A stretch of 64,000 nt of DNA from an uncultured Flavobacteriales bacterium (GTDB taxonomy: Bacteria; Bacteroidota; Bacteroidia; Flavobacteriales; Crocinitomicaceae). A program made the translations under genes and the position numbers. The DNA is taken from the NCBI GenBank assembly GCA_946482515.1, contig CAMLRS010000002.1:124001-188000 (forward strand), in the 5' to 3' direction. Shown here one piece after another: positions 51,730 through 60,562 of the stretch. Every line of letters begins with the position of its first letter. Within the stretch, counting starts at the first letter, position 1. A model generated the notes under the pieces. That model was not told where the DNA came from. It did not search any database and saw nothing but the letters and a program-made list of their open reading frames with translations.

Positions 51730-53121
51730 ATGAGTACACCAAACGAGCAAATGTCTCCAAATCCGGCAGGACCGGAAAAGCAAATGAAGCAACAGAGCGA
51801 ATTCCAGAAATTCATGCGCTCACACACCGCCCGCTTTCTTATAGTTGGCTTCCTCACCCTTGTTCTCTGTATTCCGCTGGCGCAGATCAACTGGCTCATC
51901 CAGGAGCGCAAAATGCGGCAGGAAGAAGTCACCGAGCAGCTCACAACCGAATGGGGAAATGAGATCGTGTATTACGGAATGGTGCTGAAAATTCCGGTAA
52001 CCAAACTGGTACAGGTAACCGATACCGATGAAAAAGGGAATGTGGTGACGCATACGGAGATGGAAACATCGGCTGCCTATTTTTACCCGGAACAGCAGAA
52101 AGACGAAGCAGATGTGAATGCTTCGGAAAAGTACCGCGGCATTTTCCGGTCGGCGGTCTTCCAGGCAAATATGACCGGTAACGCGGTTTTCAACGTGCAA
52201 AAGATCGCATCGGCTAATAAATCCCAGAAACTGGACTGGTCCAAAGCGCAATTGTGCCTGGTAACCAACACCGCAGCGCGTTTCAACGAATTGAATGGCA
52301 TCTCTGTGGACGGGAAGCTCTTACCGGTGGAAAGCCAGGGAGCGCTATCGCACGATCAGGATATTACGCTTTCGAGCACAGCGCCGTTTGCACTCGATAC
52401 CAGCAAAGAACTCCTGACCGTTCAGTCGAAAACAACGATCAACGGCAGCCAGGTGTTGCTTTATAAGCCACTGGCAGTGCGTTCAACGCTGCACATGAAA
52501 TCCAACTGGTCGGATCCGGCTTTCGCAGGCACATCATTACCCAACACGAACCAGACCACCATTACCGAGAAAGGGTTCGAAGCCAGTTGGACGGGTATGA
52601 AAATCACCAACCAAAGCGGCCGCATCAATACGGGCATTCAGTCGCAGAAGTTTTCGGAAGTACGTTTCATCCGGCCGGTGGACCATTACCAGCTCAACGA
52701 ACGAACGGTGAAATACGGTGTGCTGGTGCTTGTACTCACGTTTGCCGTGTTCTTCCTCATTCAAGTGGTGGGCAAGGTCGATATTCATCCGCTGCATTAC
52801 TTCATGATCGGACTGGCCCTGCTCCTCTTCTACTCGCTGCTGCTGTCCTTTTCCGAGCAGATCGGTTTCATTCCGGCTTACATTGTGGCAGCTTCGGCTA
52901 TCATACTTGTCATCGTCTGGTACGCACGATCGGTGTTGAAGTCCATGAAGTTTGCGGTCATGAGCGGACTCAGCCTTACGCTCCTGTATGCCTTCCTGCT
53001 CGTGATCGTCAACCTGGAAGTGTATGCGCTGATCGTGGGCAGTATCGGCTTGCTGTTGGTGCTCATGGCCATCATGTCCATCACCCGGAAGTTCAATTTC
53101 GACGGCAACGCATCTGAATAG
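51730..53121 (+). CDS. creD: CreD-like inner-membrane protein
   Basis: This 463-residue protein matches the CreD family of cell-envelope integrity proteins. One N-terminal transmembrane helix (about 31-52) and a large periplasmic beta-rich domain (about 55-320) come first. Six C-terminal helices (about 335-450) follow, with the family motif PLHYFMIGLALLLFYSLLLS. I prefer the ATG at 51730; an upstream ATG adds 11 residues. In E. coli CreD responds to envelope stress, but its reaction is unknown. Confidence 0.88.
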   Translation: MSTPNEQMSPNPAGPEKQMKQQSEFQKFMRSHTARFLIVGFLTLVLCIPLAQINWLIQERKMRQEEVTEQLTTEWGNEIVYYGMVLKIPVTKLVQVTDTDEKGNVVTHTEMETSAAYFYPEQQKDEADVNASEKYRGIFRSAVFQANMTGNAVFNVQKIASANKSQKLDWSKAQLCLVTNTAARFNELNGISVDGKLLPVESQGALSHDQDITLSSTAPFALDTSKELLTVQSKTTINGSQVLLYKPLAVRSTLHMKSNWSDPAFAGTSLPNTNQTTITEKGFEASWTGMKITNQSGRINTGIQSQKFSEVRFIRPVDHYQLNERTVKYGVLVLVLTFAVFFLIQVVGKVDIHPLHYFMIGLALLLFYSLLLSFSEQIGFIPAYIVAASAIILVIVWYARSVLKSMKFAVMSGLSLTLLYAFLLVIVNLEVYALIVGSIGLLLVLMAIMSITRKFNFDGNASE

Positions 53122-53178
53122 CTTTTCCTGACCACCACCAACCGCCTCGCTCCTTGAGTTACGGAGCCTGAACAAAGC

Positions 53179-53216
53179 AAAATCCCCGATCTGCCTGAGG
53201 TGGACCGGGGATTTTT
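53179..53216. terminator. Terminator after creD
   Basis: aatccccg / cggggatt with a 17-base loop and T run, between convergent genes. Confidence 0.8.
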
Positions 53217-53235
53217 CATTAGGTGGCAGGTTGCA

Positions 53236-54360
53236 TCAGCGCACAACGTTGTATTTACGGGAACGGGTGATGTTGATCCCGAGCGAAAGCCCGTAGGTCG
53301 TACCGTATTTATTGAACGAAGCGTAAACGTTCAGCGGCACGTTCAATGCTCCGGGACGAAAGGTTTTCCCCAGTCCGAGCACAAAGTTGGGAGCGAAATA
53401 GGTTGCTCCGCGGGCGTCCGGACGGTCGAAGTACTGGAAGTCGCCGGCATTCAGAACGCCCGCATTGGCCAGGTCGCTGTAGGTGCGGAATGTGCCGTCG
53501 TATTCAGTGGTTCCCGCCAACAGCTTTTTCATGCTGAGCGATGGCCCCATGGCAATTTCCCAGGCTCCTTTTCCGAAGCGCACACCGTGGAGGATGGCCA
53601 GTGACGGAACGGGCGTACCGTGTTCGATCCCGGCTACGTTACCGATGAATTCGAACAGCGCGCTGAAGTTCTCGCCACCAACGTATTGCTTCTCGAGCTG
53701 GTAGCCAATGTTGAACAACACCGGAACGCCGCCCACACCACCATCTTTTTCATCGCGGGTGAAGAACTCAGCGTTTTCTTCAGTCACGACGGCGAAGCCC
53801 ATACGCGGACCGGAATTATTCATTTTGCCCAAACCACCTGAGGTAGCCGGGTTGTCTTTGAAAATGAGCGCCCGCGCCATCACCTGGTCGACTTCGATGT
53901 CGAGCATGCGGTAGATCATGATATCGGTCATGCGGTTCAGCTCGCGCGGCTGGTTTTCGAATTGCTCGATCTCGTTTTTAACAATTTCACCGGTTTGCAC
54001 ATCGACCAGCTTCATCGAAATGAGGATGCGATCGCCCAAACCTTCGTAGCTGGCGCACATGGCAAAATCGGCATTCAATGAGCGGCCGGCTTCCACGAGG
54101 CATTGTTTCCCCATACAGCTTCCCAGTTTTTTGTCGCCGAGCTTTTCGGCTACATCAAAACGGTCGTTGACCACGTATTTTTTCGAATTGACGAGTGATT
54201 TGTAAATGATAGAGCGCAGGATGTCTTCGTTGATCTGGATGTTTAGCGCTTCGATACCACCGATGACCATGGAAGGTGCCAGCGTATCGGGATTTTGTGC
54301 CATTGCCGGACGGCAAAAAAGCAGGATTCCGGTTACCAGTGTTAGTCGCAGTATTTTCAT
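53236..54360 (-). CDS. Secreted protein with CsgG-like N-terminal domain
   Basis: This 374-residue protein starts at the ATG at 54360, giving a signal peptide (1-21, RPAMAQ). The N-terminal part (about 30-160) resembles CsgG/GNA1162-type domains: KYVVNDRFDVAEKLGD, ADFAMCASYEGLG, KLVDVQTGEIV. The C-terminal half is beta-rich and probably a barrel (GYQLEKQYVGG, LGLGKTFRPGALN). It probably sits in the outer membrane. Role unknown. Confidence 0.72.
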   Translation of the reverse strand: MKILRLTLVTGILLFCRPAMAQNPDTLAPSMVIGGIEALNIQINEDILRSIIYKSLVNSKKYVVNDRFDVAEKLGDKKLGSCMGKQCLVEAGRSLNADFAMCASYEGLGDRILISMKLVDVQTGEIVKNEIEQFENQPRELNRMTDIMIYRMLDIEVDQVMARALIFKDNPATSGGLGKMNNSGPRMGFAVVTEENAEFFTRDEKDGGVGGVPVLFNIGYQLEKQYVGGENFSALFEFIGNVAGIEHGTPVPSLAILHGVRFGKGAWEIAMGPSLSMKKLLAGTTEYDGTFRTYSDLANAGVLNAGDFQYFDRPDARGATYFAPNFVLGLGKTFRPGALNVPLNVYASFNKYGTTYGLSLGINITRSRKYNVVR

Positions 54361-54501
54361 AGCTGTTGATTTACGTTTACAGGACAAAGATGAACGTACA
54401 ACAGCCGGATGGAAAACGGAATCCCGCACCAGTGGAAACGGGAGTTGCGGAAAGCCGTACAGCTTTTCAATAAAATACGTTGGTGTTCTGCGACAGAAAC
54501 T

Positions 54502-57501
54502 TCAATTCAGCACCGGCAGATAGATCTCGAATTTCGCACCTTCACCCAGCTCGCCGGAAGCCCGGATCACGCCGTCGTGGTTTTCTACGATGCGTTTGCA
54601 GATCGTGAGCCCGATACCGGTTCCGGAATAATCTGATTTTCCGTGAAGGCGCTGGAACAGCTCGAAAATCTGCTCGGCATATTGCTGCTCGAACCCAATG
54701 CCGTTGTCGGAAACGGTGATGCGATGGTATTCGGATGCTTCACCGTTCAGGAAAGGCACATTATCCGAAATGACCGTATCTGCGTGAATGTGAATGTGCG
54801 GCACGACATCCGGACGGGAATACTTGATGGCATTACCGATGAGATTGGTAAACAATTGCTGGAACTGGAACGGAATTCCTTTCAGGGCCGGCAGCGGACC
54901 GTGGGTCAGCTTCGCGCCTGTTTCTTCGAATGCCTGCGACAGCTCTTTTTTCACGGCGGTTAGTGTCGCGTTCAGGTCAACCGGCTCGAATCTGCGATCG
55001 GATTTATTCGTACGGGAGAACGCCAGCAGATCGTCGATGAGCTCCTGCATGCGATTGGCAGAGCTACGGATCCGTTTGAGGTAGTCGTGGTCTTTCGCCG
55101 AAATTACGCCCCCTTCTTCGACCTGGATGCGCGAAATAAAGGTTTGGATCTTGCGCAGCGGTTCCTGCAAATCGTGACTGGCTACGTGGTTGAACGACGC
55201 CAGCTCGGTGTTACTGCGTTCGAGCTCGGTATTTTTGGAGATCAGAGTGTTGTTGAGTTCCAGCAGCAATTCTTCATTGCGAATGGTTTGTGTGATGTCG
55301 CGCGCAAGTACCAGTACGGCATAGATCTTCCCGGTATTATTGTACAGCGGGATCAGAAAGTCTTCGTAATACAGGTTGGTAATCGGCGAAAGGTAGCGGG
55401 TGTTGTGGATCGTGTCACCGGCAATGGCGCGTTGCAGGTCCTGGTAGCCTTTATGTCCGTCGATATGCGGATACACTTCCAGCAGCGTTTTACCCAGTAC
55501 TTCGTCCTTCGTCTTTTTATACAATCGTTCGGCGGCCTTATTAAAGGAAATAAACCGCATTTCGGTATCGTACACGATGGTAATATCGATAGAAGTGTCG
55601 AGAATGGTCTCGGCGAATTCCTTCTGCTGCTTGAGATCGATATTGCTTTCGTTCAGCTCTTCGGTACGCTCTTTTACCTGTCGCTCGAGCTCTTCGGTAA
55701 AGTTTTTGAGAACGTGCTCGGCCCGTTTTTGTTCGGAAATATCACGCGCGATCTTGGACGCCCCTATAATGTTTCCCTCATTATCCCGAATCGGCGAAAT
55801 GGTCAGCGAAACATCGATAATCTGCCCGTCTTTGCGCTGGCGCTGTGTTTCGAAGTGGTCAGTCCGGATACCGCGGGTCAGCTTCGTTATGATAGCTGTT
55901 TCCTCATCTTTCCGATCCTCCGGGATGATAATGGAAATATGCTGTCCCACCATTTCCGCTTCGGTATAGCCAAAAATGCGCTCGGCACCGGCGTTCCAGC
56001 TGGTAACGATTCCTTCGAGGGTTTTACTCACAATAGCGTCGTCGGAAGATTCAACGATCGAGCTCAGGAGTCCGATACGGTATTCTGTACGGCGGTAGTC
56101 GGAAATATTAAGCCCAATGATAAGTCCGGCATACGTTTCACCTGTTTCTGTTTTGAGCGGAACGAAATGCAGCTTGAAGATGTCATCCTCCAGAGACCGT
56201 TCGTTCGTAAATTGTTCGCCTTCCAGGACGCGCTGATAAAACGGCAAAACTTCGGCGTAACGCTCCTGGTCCATTGTTTCGGAGAGCAGCTTGCCTTCGT
56301 AGTCCTGCTGATCATAGCCCATTTTTTCCAGCACGTCGCCTTCGAGCGCCAGGATACGGTATTCTTTGTCGATGACAAGGATCAGGGAGTTGGGAATGTT
56401 CAATGCAATGGACTTGAACAGTTTTTCGCTTTTCACGAGCTTTTCTTCGTTGATCCTCTGATCGGTGACATCGAGGAGCATGTTCAGCACTCCGGCAACG
56501 TTTCCTTTGCTATCCAGCAACAGCTGCGGATGCGGAATGACATTGCGTTTTTCACCGTCGGGACGTGCAATGATCATTTCCCGCGTATCGATTCCTTCGC
56601 CGCGCAATAACCGGACGCTGGGATTGTTTTCTGCTGTCAGAACCGTTCCGTCGGTATACGTGCCACCCGATGAGCCGCACCAACGCTGGTCATCTTCCGG
56701 TTTTTTACCCCATAACTGCACGGCCGCTTTATTGTAAAGCCGGATTTTTCCTTCTGTATCGCAGGTATAGACTGCGGCCGGCAATCCTTCTACCAGCTCG
56801 CGGTAAACACGTGCATGCTCACTTAGCAAGGTCGCATCGGCGGCCTGTTTGTGCAAACGGGCCATTTGCTTCCGGTCGCTGTTGATCTTCACAAACGAAG
56901 CTATGAGCACGACAAGTGAAAACAGGCTGATGAGCAGCGCCGCCAAGGGCGTAAAAAACACATCATGGCTGTGTGTTTCCTGGTAGGTTTTCAGCAATTG
57001 GTTTTCGAGCCGGATCATGGAATTCATCAGGATGCGGATCCGATACATGGTCTGGCGGCCTAAGCTCAGCTCATAGGCCAGCTGTTCCCGCGTAAGACTG
57101 GTTGCGGCATTTCGGTCAAGCACCTGGTTGATAAATCCCAACCGTTTTTTGATCAGGCTGTTCAGCAGCTGTAAATTCTGACTCTGACCATCGCTGTCTT
57201 TGGTCAGGTAAGATAATTCACTCAAGCTGTTCCGGATGTGGATCTGTGCGTCGAAATACGGTTGCAGGTAGATGGAATCGGCGGTAAGTATGTAACCGCG
57301 ATGGGATGTTTCGGCATCTTTGACATAGGAAAACAGCTGTTCGAGCTCAAGGTGGACGCGGTCTGAAAGACGCAGCATCCGCTCTGATTCGTTGAGTGAT
57401 TTCAATTGCCTGTACGTAATGCTTGAAACGAAGAACAGCACAAAAAAGGACAGTGCGAAAACGATCTTATAAAAAACAGGACTGGAGAATACTTTTTGCA
57501 T
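54502..57501 (-). CDS. CHASE3-PAS sensor histidine kinase
   Basis: This 999-residue membrane kinase has two helices (about 9-29 and 178-203) around a CHASE3 sensor with AETSHRGYILTAD. Four PAS domains follow (about 230-345, 355-470, 475-600, 640-755), then a coiled coil and HisKA with the phosphoacceptor His in SHDLQEPLRKIQ. HATPase has the N box QLFTNLIGNAIKYS, G1 DNGIGF and G2 SGTGIGLTI. It is full length and of the bacteriophytochrome-like class. The adjacent receiver protein is the probable partner. Confidence 0.93.
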   Translation of the reverse strand: MQKVFSSPVFYKIVFALSFFVLFFVSSITYRQLKSLNESERMLRLSDRVHLELEQLFSYVKDAETSHRGYILTADSIYLQPYFDAQIHIRNSLSELSYLTKDSDGQSQNLQLLNSLIKKRLGFINQVLDRNAATSLTREQLAYELSLGRQTMYRIRILMNSMIRLENQLLKTYQETHSHDVFFTPLAALLISLFSLVVLIASFVKINSDRKQMARLHKQAADATLLSEHARVYRELVEGLPAAVYTCDTEGKIRLYNKAAVQLWGKKPEDDQRWCGSSGGTYTDGTVLTAENNPSVRLLRGEGIDTREMIIARPDGEKRNVIPHPQLLLDSKGNVAGVLNMLLDVTDQRINEEKLVKSEKLFKSIALNIPNSLILVIDKEYRILALEGDVLEKMGYDQQDYEGKLLSETMDQERYAEVLPFYQRVLEGEQFTNERSLEDDIFKLHFVPLKTETGETYAGLIIGLNISDYRRTEYRIGLLSSIVESSDDAIVSKTLEGIVTSWNAGAERIFGYTEAEMVGQHISIIIPEDRKDEETAIITKLTRGIRTDHFETQRQRKDGQIIDVSLTISPIRDNEGNIIGASKIARDISEQKRAEHVLKNFTEELERQVKERTEELNESNIDLKQQKEFAETILDTSIDITIVYDTEMRFISFNKAAERLYKKTKDEVLGKTLLEVYPHIDGHKGYQDLQRAIAGDTIHNTRYLSPITNLYYEDFLIPLYNNTGKIYAVLVLARDITQTIRNEELLLELNNTLISKNTELERSNTELASFNHVASHDLQEPLRKIQTFISRIQVEEGGVISAKDHDYLKRIRSSANRMQELIDDLLAFSRTNKSDRRFEPVDLNATLTAVKKELSQAFEETGAKLTHGPLPALKGIPFQFQQLFTNLIGNAIKYSRPDVVPHIHIHADTVISDNVPFLNGEASEYHRITVSDNGIGFEQQYAEQIFELFQRLHGKSDYSGTGIGLTICKRIVENHDGVIRASGELGEGAKFEIYLPVLN

Positions 57502-57512
57502 AGCGCTGATGG

Positions 57513-57965
57513 TTAGATACTGAACAGGAAGTTTTCCTTATTCAGCCCTGAAGTCTGGTATTGCCAGTTCATCATGATAACATCATGCAGTACTTTTTTC
57601 AACGTAGCAAAATCATTGGGTTTTCGGATATATACATTGGCACCTTTTATAAACGTTTCCTCAATGTTTTCCTCGGATGCGGAAGTCGAGTAAATGGCTA
57701 CGGTAAGCTGTCGGAGTCGTGGGTTTTCGCGAATTTCCTTCAGGCATTGCAGGCCTGATTTCAATGGCATGTTGAGATCGAGGAAAATGATATGCGGCAG
57801 CTCGACTCCCTGATCTTCCAGGTAGAGCATGAGCTGTCGACCATCGTTCTTGAAGGTAACATCCGTGTCCATTCGCAATTCGTCGAGCGCATCCTTGAAA
57901 AAGTTGCGGTCATCTTCGTCGTCGTCGGCCAGTAGTACTTTAATAGGTTCTTTTGGCATGTGCAT
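57513..57965 (-). CDS. Single-domain response regulator
   Basis: This 150-residue receiver protein has the acidic pocket (LLADDDEDD), the phosphoacceptor Asp in FLDLNMPL, the switch Ser/Thr in IYSTSA, and the Lys in YIRKPND. There is no output domain. The type belongs to the Rcp1-like family that pairs with phytochrome-like kinases. It starts 11 bases upstream of the kinase gene and is probably its partner. Confidence 0.92.
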   Translation of the reverse strand: MHMPKEPIKVLLADDDEDDRNFFKDALDELRMDTDVTFKNDGRQLMLYLEDQGVELPHIIFLDLNMPLKSGLQCLKEIRENPRLRQLTVAIYSTSASEENIEETFIKGANVYIRKPNDFATLKKVLHDVIMMNWQYQTSGLNKENFLFSI

Positions 57966-57981
57966 TCAAGCTTTAAACAGG

Positions 57982-58545
57982 TTAAACGATCGACACCACG
58001 TCAGGTGTCCGTTTCTTGATGATTCGCTGAAAAGCAGATGGTGTCAGTCCTGTTGTTTTCTTGAATTGGTGGGATAAATGCGCTACACTACTGTAGTTCA
58101 GAAGGTAAGAGATCTGTGTTAACGTATGTTCATTGGTGGCCAGCAGCTGCTTGGCCCGTTCGATTTTTTGCAGAATGATGAAGTTTTCAATGGAAATGTA
58201 GCAGACTTCCGAAAACAGGCTGGAAAGATAGCTGTAGCTGTGGTTGAGCTGTTCGGACAGGTAAACGGACATGGTCATGTTCGGCATCTCATCTTCGGAA
58301 TGGATCAGCTCGATGATCGTATCCTTGATTTTCTGCACCAATGCTGTTTTCTGATCGGTTACCAGCTCGATACCATACTCCTTCAATGCTTCAACCAGCT
58401 CCTGGTGTTTGGCCGGAGGAAGCGCTTCCTTTAACGTAACTTCTCCGAGACCGTTCATCACATGCGGTATCCGGAGTTTTTCCAATTGGTCCTGCAACAC
58501 CTTTCTGCAGATAACACTGATATCGTATTTGACCGAGAGCTTCAT
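57982..58545 (-). CDS. AraC-family transcription regulator
   Basis: From the ATG at 58545 this is 187 residues. An N-terminal region (about 1-85) of unknown fold, VRKVLQDQL-like, is followed by a double helix-turn-helix (about 88-180) with LSSLFSEVCYISIENFIILQKI, ISYLLNYSSVAHLSHQFKKTTGLTPS. It lies upstream of the receiver and kinase genes in the same direction, so the three may be one operon. Confidence 0.88.
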   Translation of the reverse strand: MKLSVKYDISVICRKVLQDQLEKLRIPHVMNGLGEVTLKEALPPAKHQELVEALKEYGIELVTDQKTALVQKIKDTIIELIHSEDEMPNMTMSVYLSEQLNHSYSYLSSLFSEVCYISIENFIILQKIERAKQLLATNEHTLTQISYLLNYSSVAHLSHQFKKTTGLTPSAFQRIIKKRTPDVVSIV

Positions 58546-58666
58546 CGATATTAAATTTATAGCAAAAAAATCAGACGATCGCAACTTTACCCGGGTAAGC
58601 ATCCGATTTAGCTTTTTTCCCAACTTTATTGCTTTAGAAGAAACGTTTTTTCACAGTAGTAACAAT

Positions 58667-58703
58667 AAAAAGGCGCATATAACACGCGTTACATGCGCCT
58701 TTG
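58667..58703. terminator. Hairpin terminator
   Basis: aaaggcgcat / atgcgccttt with a 14-base loop, T-rich on the plus side. Lies between the AraC gene start and the small membrane genes, so it ends the latter's minus-strand transcript if read from the right. Confidence 0.65.
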
Positions 58704-58817
58704 TCTATCGGGTAGAAACAATTACGTGGGGGCTGCGCTGATTATCTTGTCTTGACGGTTGTAGTTCTTTGGGTTTTGTGCCGTGTGCCACCGCGTAATT
58801 ATTTCACTTGGTAATTG

Positions 58818-58988
58818 TTATTTGCTCTTAAAAAGAGTCAATCCCAGCAGGATAAACAGTACAAATAGCGCTGCAAAGAGGTAAAACAGGATCTGCGCTA
58901 CACCTGCCGCTGCTGAGGAGATGCCTGTGAAGCCGAAGACGCCGGCTATTATGGCAACTATAAGGAAGATGACTGACCATTTTAGCAT
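58818..58988 (-). CDS. DUF1328 (YtjA-like) small membrane protein
   Basis: The ATG at 58988 opens a 56-codon frame ending TAA at 58818. The product (MLKWSVIFLIVAIIAGVFGF at its start, then TGISSAAAGVAQILFYLF) matches the DUF1328/YtjA family along its length. It has two transmembrane helices. Members are common next to stress genes. Function unknown. Confidence 0.87.
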   Translation of the reverse strand: MLKWSVIFLIVAIIAGVFGFTGISSAAAGVAQILFYLFAALFVLFILLGLTLFKSK

Positions 58989-59099
58989 GATACTGTTTTT
59001 TAAGTTTGGTTTATTTTTTAGTTTGTTAGCCGAGCAGGGTGTAATTCCGAATCACCCATACGCCCGCTCTTTCTGTCAATAGCAGAATCGCTTTCATCT

Positions 59100-59225
59100 T
59101 TAACCCGGCAACAAGTATAACACTGCTACCAATGCCAGGGCAAATACGGAAACGAACGCCGTTGTGCTGGAAGTGGCTGTATACATAATTGTGTCGAAGC
59201 CTTTTGTTGTATCCCAAGTTTTCAT
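59100..59225 (-). CDS. 41-residue single-span membrane protein
   Basis: An ATG at 59225 opens a 41-codon frame ending TAA. The product has a polar start (MKTWDTTKGFDTIMYTA) and one hydrophobic helix (AFVSVFALALVAVLYLL). It lies upstream of the DUF1328 gene in the same direction. Small size makes it uncertain. Confidence 0.45.
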   Translation of the reverse strand: MKTWDTTKGFDTIMYTATSSTTAFVSVFALALVAVLYLLPG

Positions 59226-59610
59226 AGCTGTTGTGTTTTAGTACGTATATAAGTCTGAATATCTGGTTGTTTGTGTGTCACACATTACAAAGATGCATCC
59301 AACTACCTCTTAATCTCTTTCACGATTACACTCAAATGTTACATGATTCAACTGTTCAAAATCACGAAAGAAATAGTCGTATCAAAATGTAAATCAATTG
59401 GTTACACCGAGTTCACAACTAAGTAATAGCGGCTTAACGAACACAGCTTGTTATTACTGCGACAAGGCAATTTTCTGTAATGAACGCCTTTGTTGAGGTC
59501 TGTAATCAGCCTGTGGGAATCCTATATGGCTGGGATATTTCCTTTTTTATCTGGTTGGAAAACCGGCCGAAAAACCGGTTTTCCGGTTTTCGAAGTGGAT
59601 GTAAAAATGT

Positions 59611-59632
59611 AATAATGCAATATTGCATTATT
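59611..59632. repeat. 22-bp perfect palindrome
   Basis: The sequence aataatgcaat followed by its exact reverse complement. It is AT-rich and may be a regulator site or a replication/recombination mark. Confidence 0.8.
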
Positions 59633-59676
59633 GCTTTTCCTATTCTTGAATTCCTAAATGGATTTCATCAAAACAA

Positions 59677-59704
59677 AAACCGCTCCCGTAAACGGAAGCG
59701 GTTT
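59677..59704. terminator. Terminator
   Basis: aaaccgct..ccgt / cgg.agcggttt with a 3-base loop. It lies 40 bases after the YtxH-like gene's stop on the minus strand, and has an A run on the plus side (T run on the minus). Confidence 0.8.
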
Positions 59705-59743
59705 CGGCGGAGCTATGCTCCCTAAACCAATATTAAAGAAAAG

Positions 59744-60301
59744 CTAGGCGTTTGAATTATCTGTAGTGGAAGCTGTGGATTTCTCTACAGCATCTTTGAC
59801 TTGATCTACTTTTTCAGCTACTTTCTTCTCTACTTTTTTCGCTGCTGTGGTGACGCGTTTTTTTGCCGTTGCTGCTTTGGCTTTTACTTTGCCTGCTGCA
59901 GCTTTCGTTTTATCCGTCACAGTGCTTTTTACCTCTGCTCCTTTCGCTTTGGCTTTGCTGGCTGCTGTTGCCGCTTTAGCCGTCACTTTCGATTTGGTTG
60001 CATTGGCTTTGGTAGCCGTTCTGGCTGCCATCGAAGAAGCCTTATCCGAAGCTGTTTCGCGAAACTCTGCTGCTTTTTCCGAGATCTTCTCCTTTGCCAT
60101 GGCAATCTTTTCAGCTGCCTTGTCTTTCAGCTCCTCGGTTTTTTCAGCAAGCTTTTCCTTGAATTCATCGGCCAGCTTTTTGCCTTGCTTTGCCAGTTTC
60201 TTTTTTGTGTTGCTTCCTTTATCGGGTGCGTTCAGGATACCGAGGGCAGCTCCTGCCGCCAGCCCCGCTGCAACTCCCAGTATTACTTTTCCTCTGCCCA
60301 T
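59744..60301 (-). CDS. YtxH-domain protein with Lys/Ala-rich tail
   Basis: This 185-residue protein begins with a YtxH domain: a Gly/Ala-rich hydrophobic segment (VILGVAAGLAAGAALGIL), then the APDKGSNTKKKL motif. A long Lys/Ala/Glu helix and a histone-H1-like Lys/Ala/Thr tail (about 90-175) follow. YtxH proteins are small membrane-associated stress proteins. The tail may bind nucleic acid. It belongs with the DUF1328 gene in a stress-type neighbourhood. Confidence 0.82.
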   Translation of the reverse strand: MGRGKVILGVAAGLAAGAALGILNAPDKGSNTKKKLAKQGKKLADEFKEKLAEKTEELKDKAAEKIAMAKEKISEKAAEFRETASDKASSMAARTATKANATKSKVTAKAATAASKAKAKGAEVKSTVTDKTKAAAGKVKAKAATAKKRVTTAAKKVEKKVAEKVDQVKDAVEKSTASTTDNSNA

Positions 60302-60562
60302 GACTGTCTAGTTTAAATCTGTGTTTGTAATCGTTTCAACTTAAGCAGCAATGTGTTGCATGCCTGCATTGGTGAAGATAAAATGATTTAGCACTCCTCT
60401 TTTCTTTTTAGCCTCTTTTAACAAGCAATCGATTGTGGAAAAACAACGGCTTTCAAGCGGATTCCTAACAATTTGGTTCTATTCCGGTGAATTATGATCG
60501 CACGGTTGGTTTCACTCCAACCTTTTGAGGTAACTTGACGTCATTAGATCAATCCGATCGAT

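Larger units (their letters stand above)
59226..59743. other. Gene-free region with palindromes
   Basis: This 518-base stretch has no convincing gene. It contains a 10-bp stem ggaaaaccgg / ccggttttcc (59557-59584) and a 22-bp perfect palindrome (59611-59632, core gcaatattgc). A terminator follows near 59677. Confidence 0.6.

Noticed and set aside
59026..59217. 63-residue minus-strand frame near the DUF1328 gene
   Set aside because: The overlapping 41-residue frame with a proper membrane helix and ATG is a better candidate, and this one has no coherent pattern.
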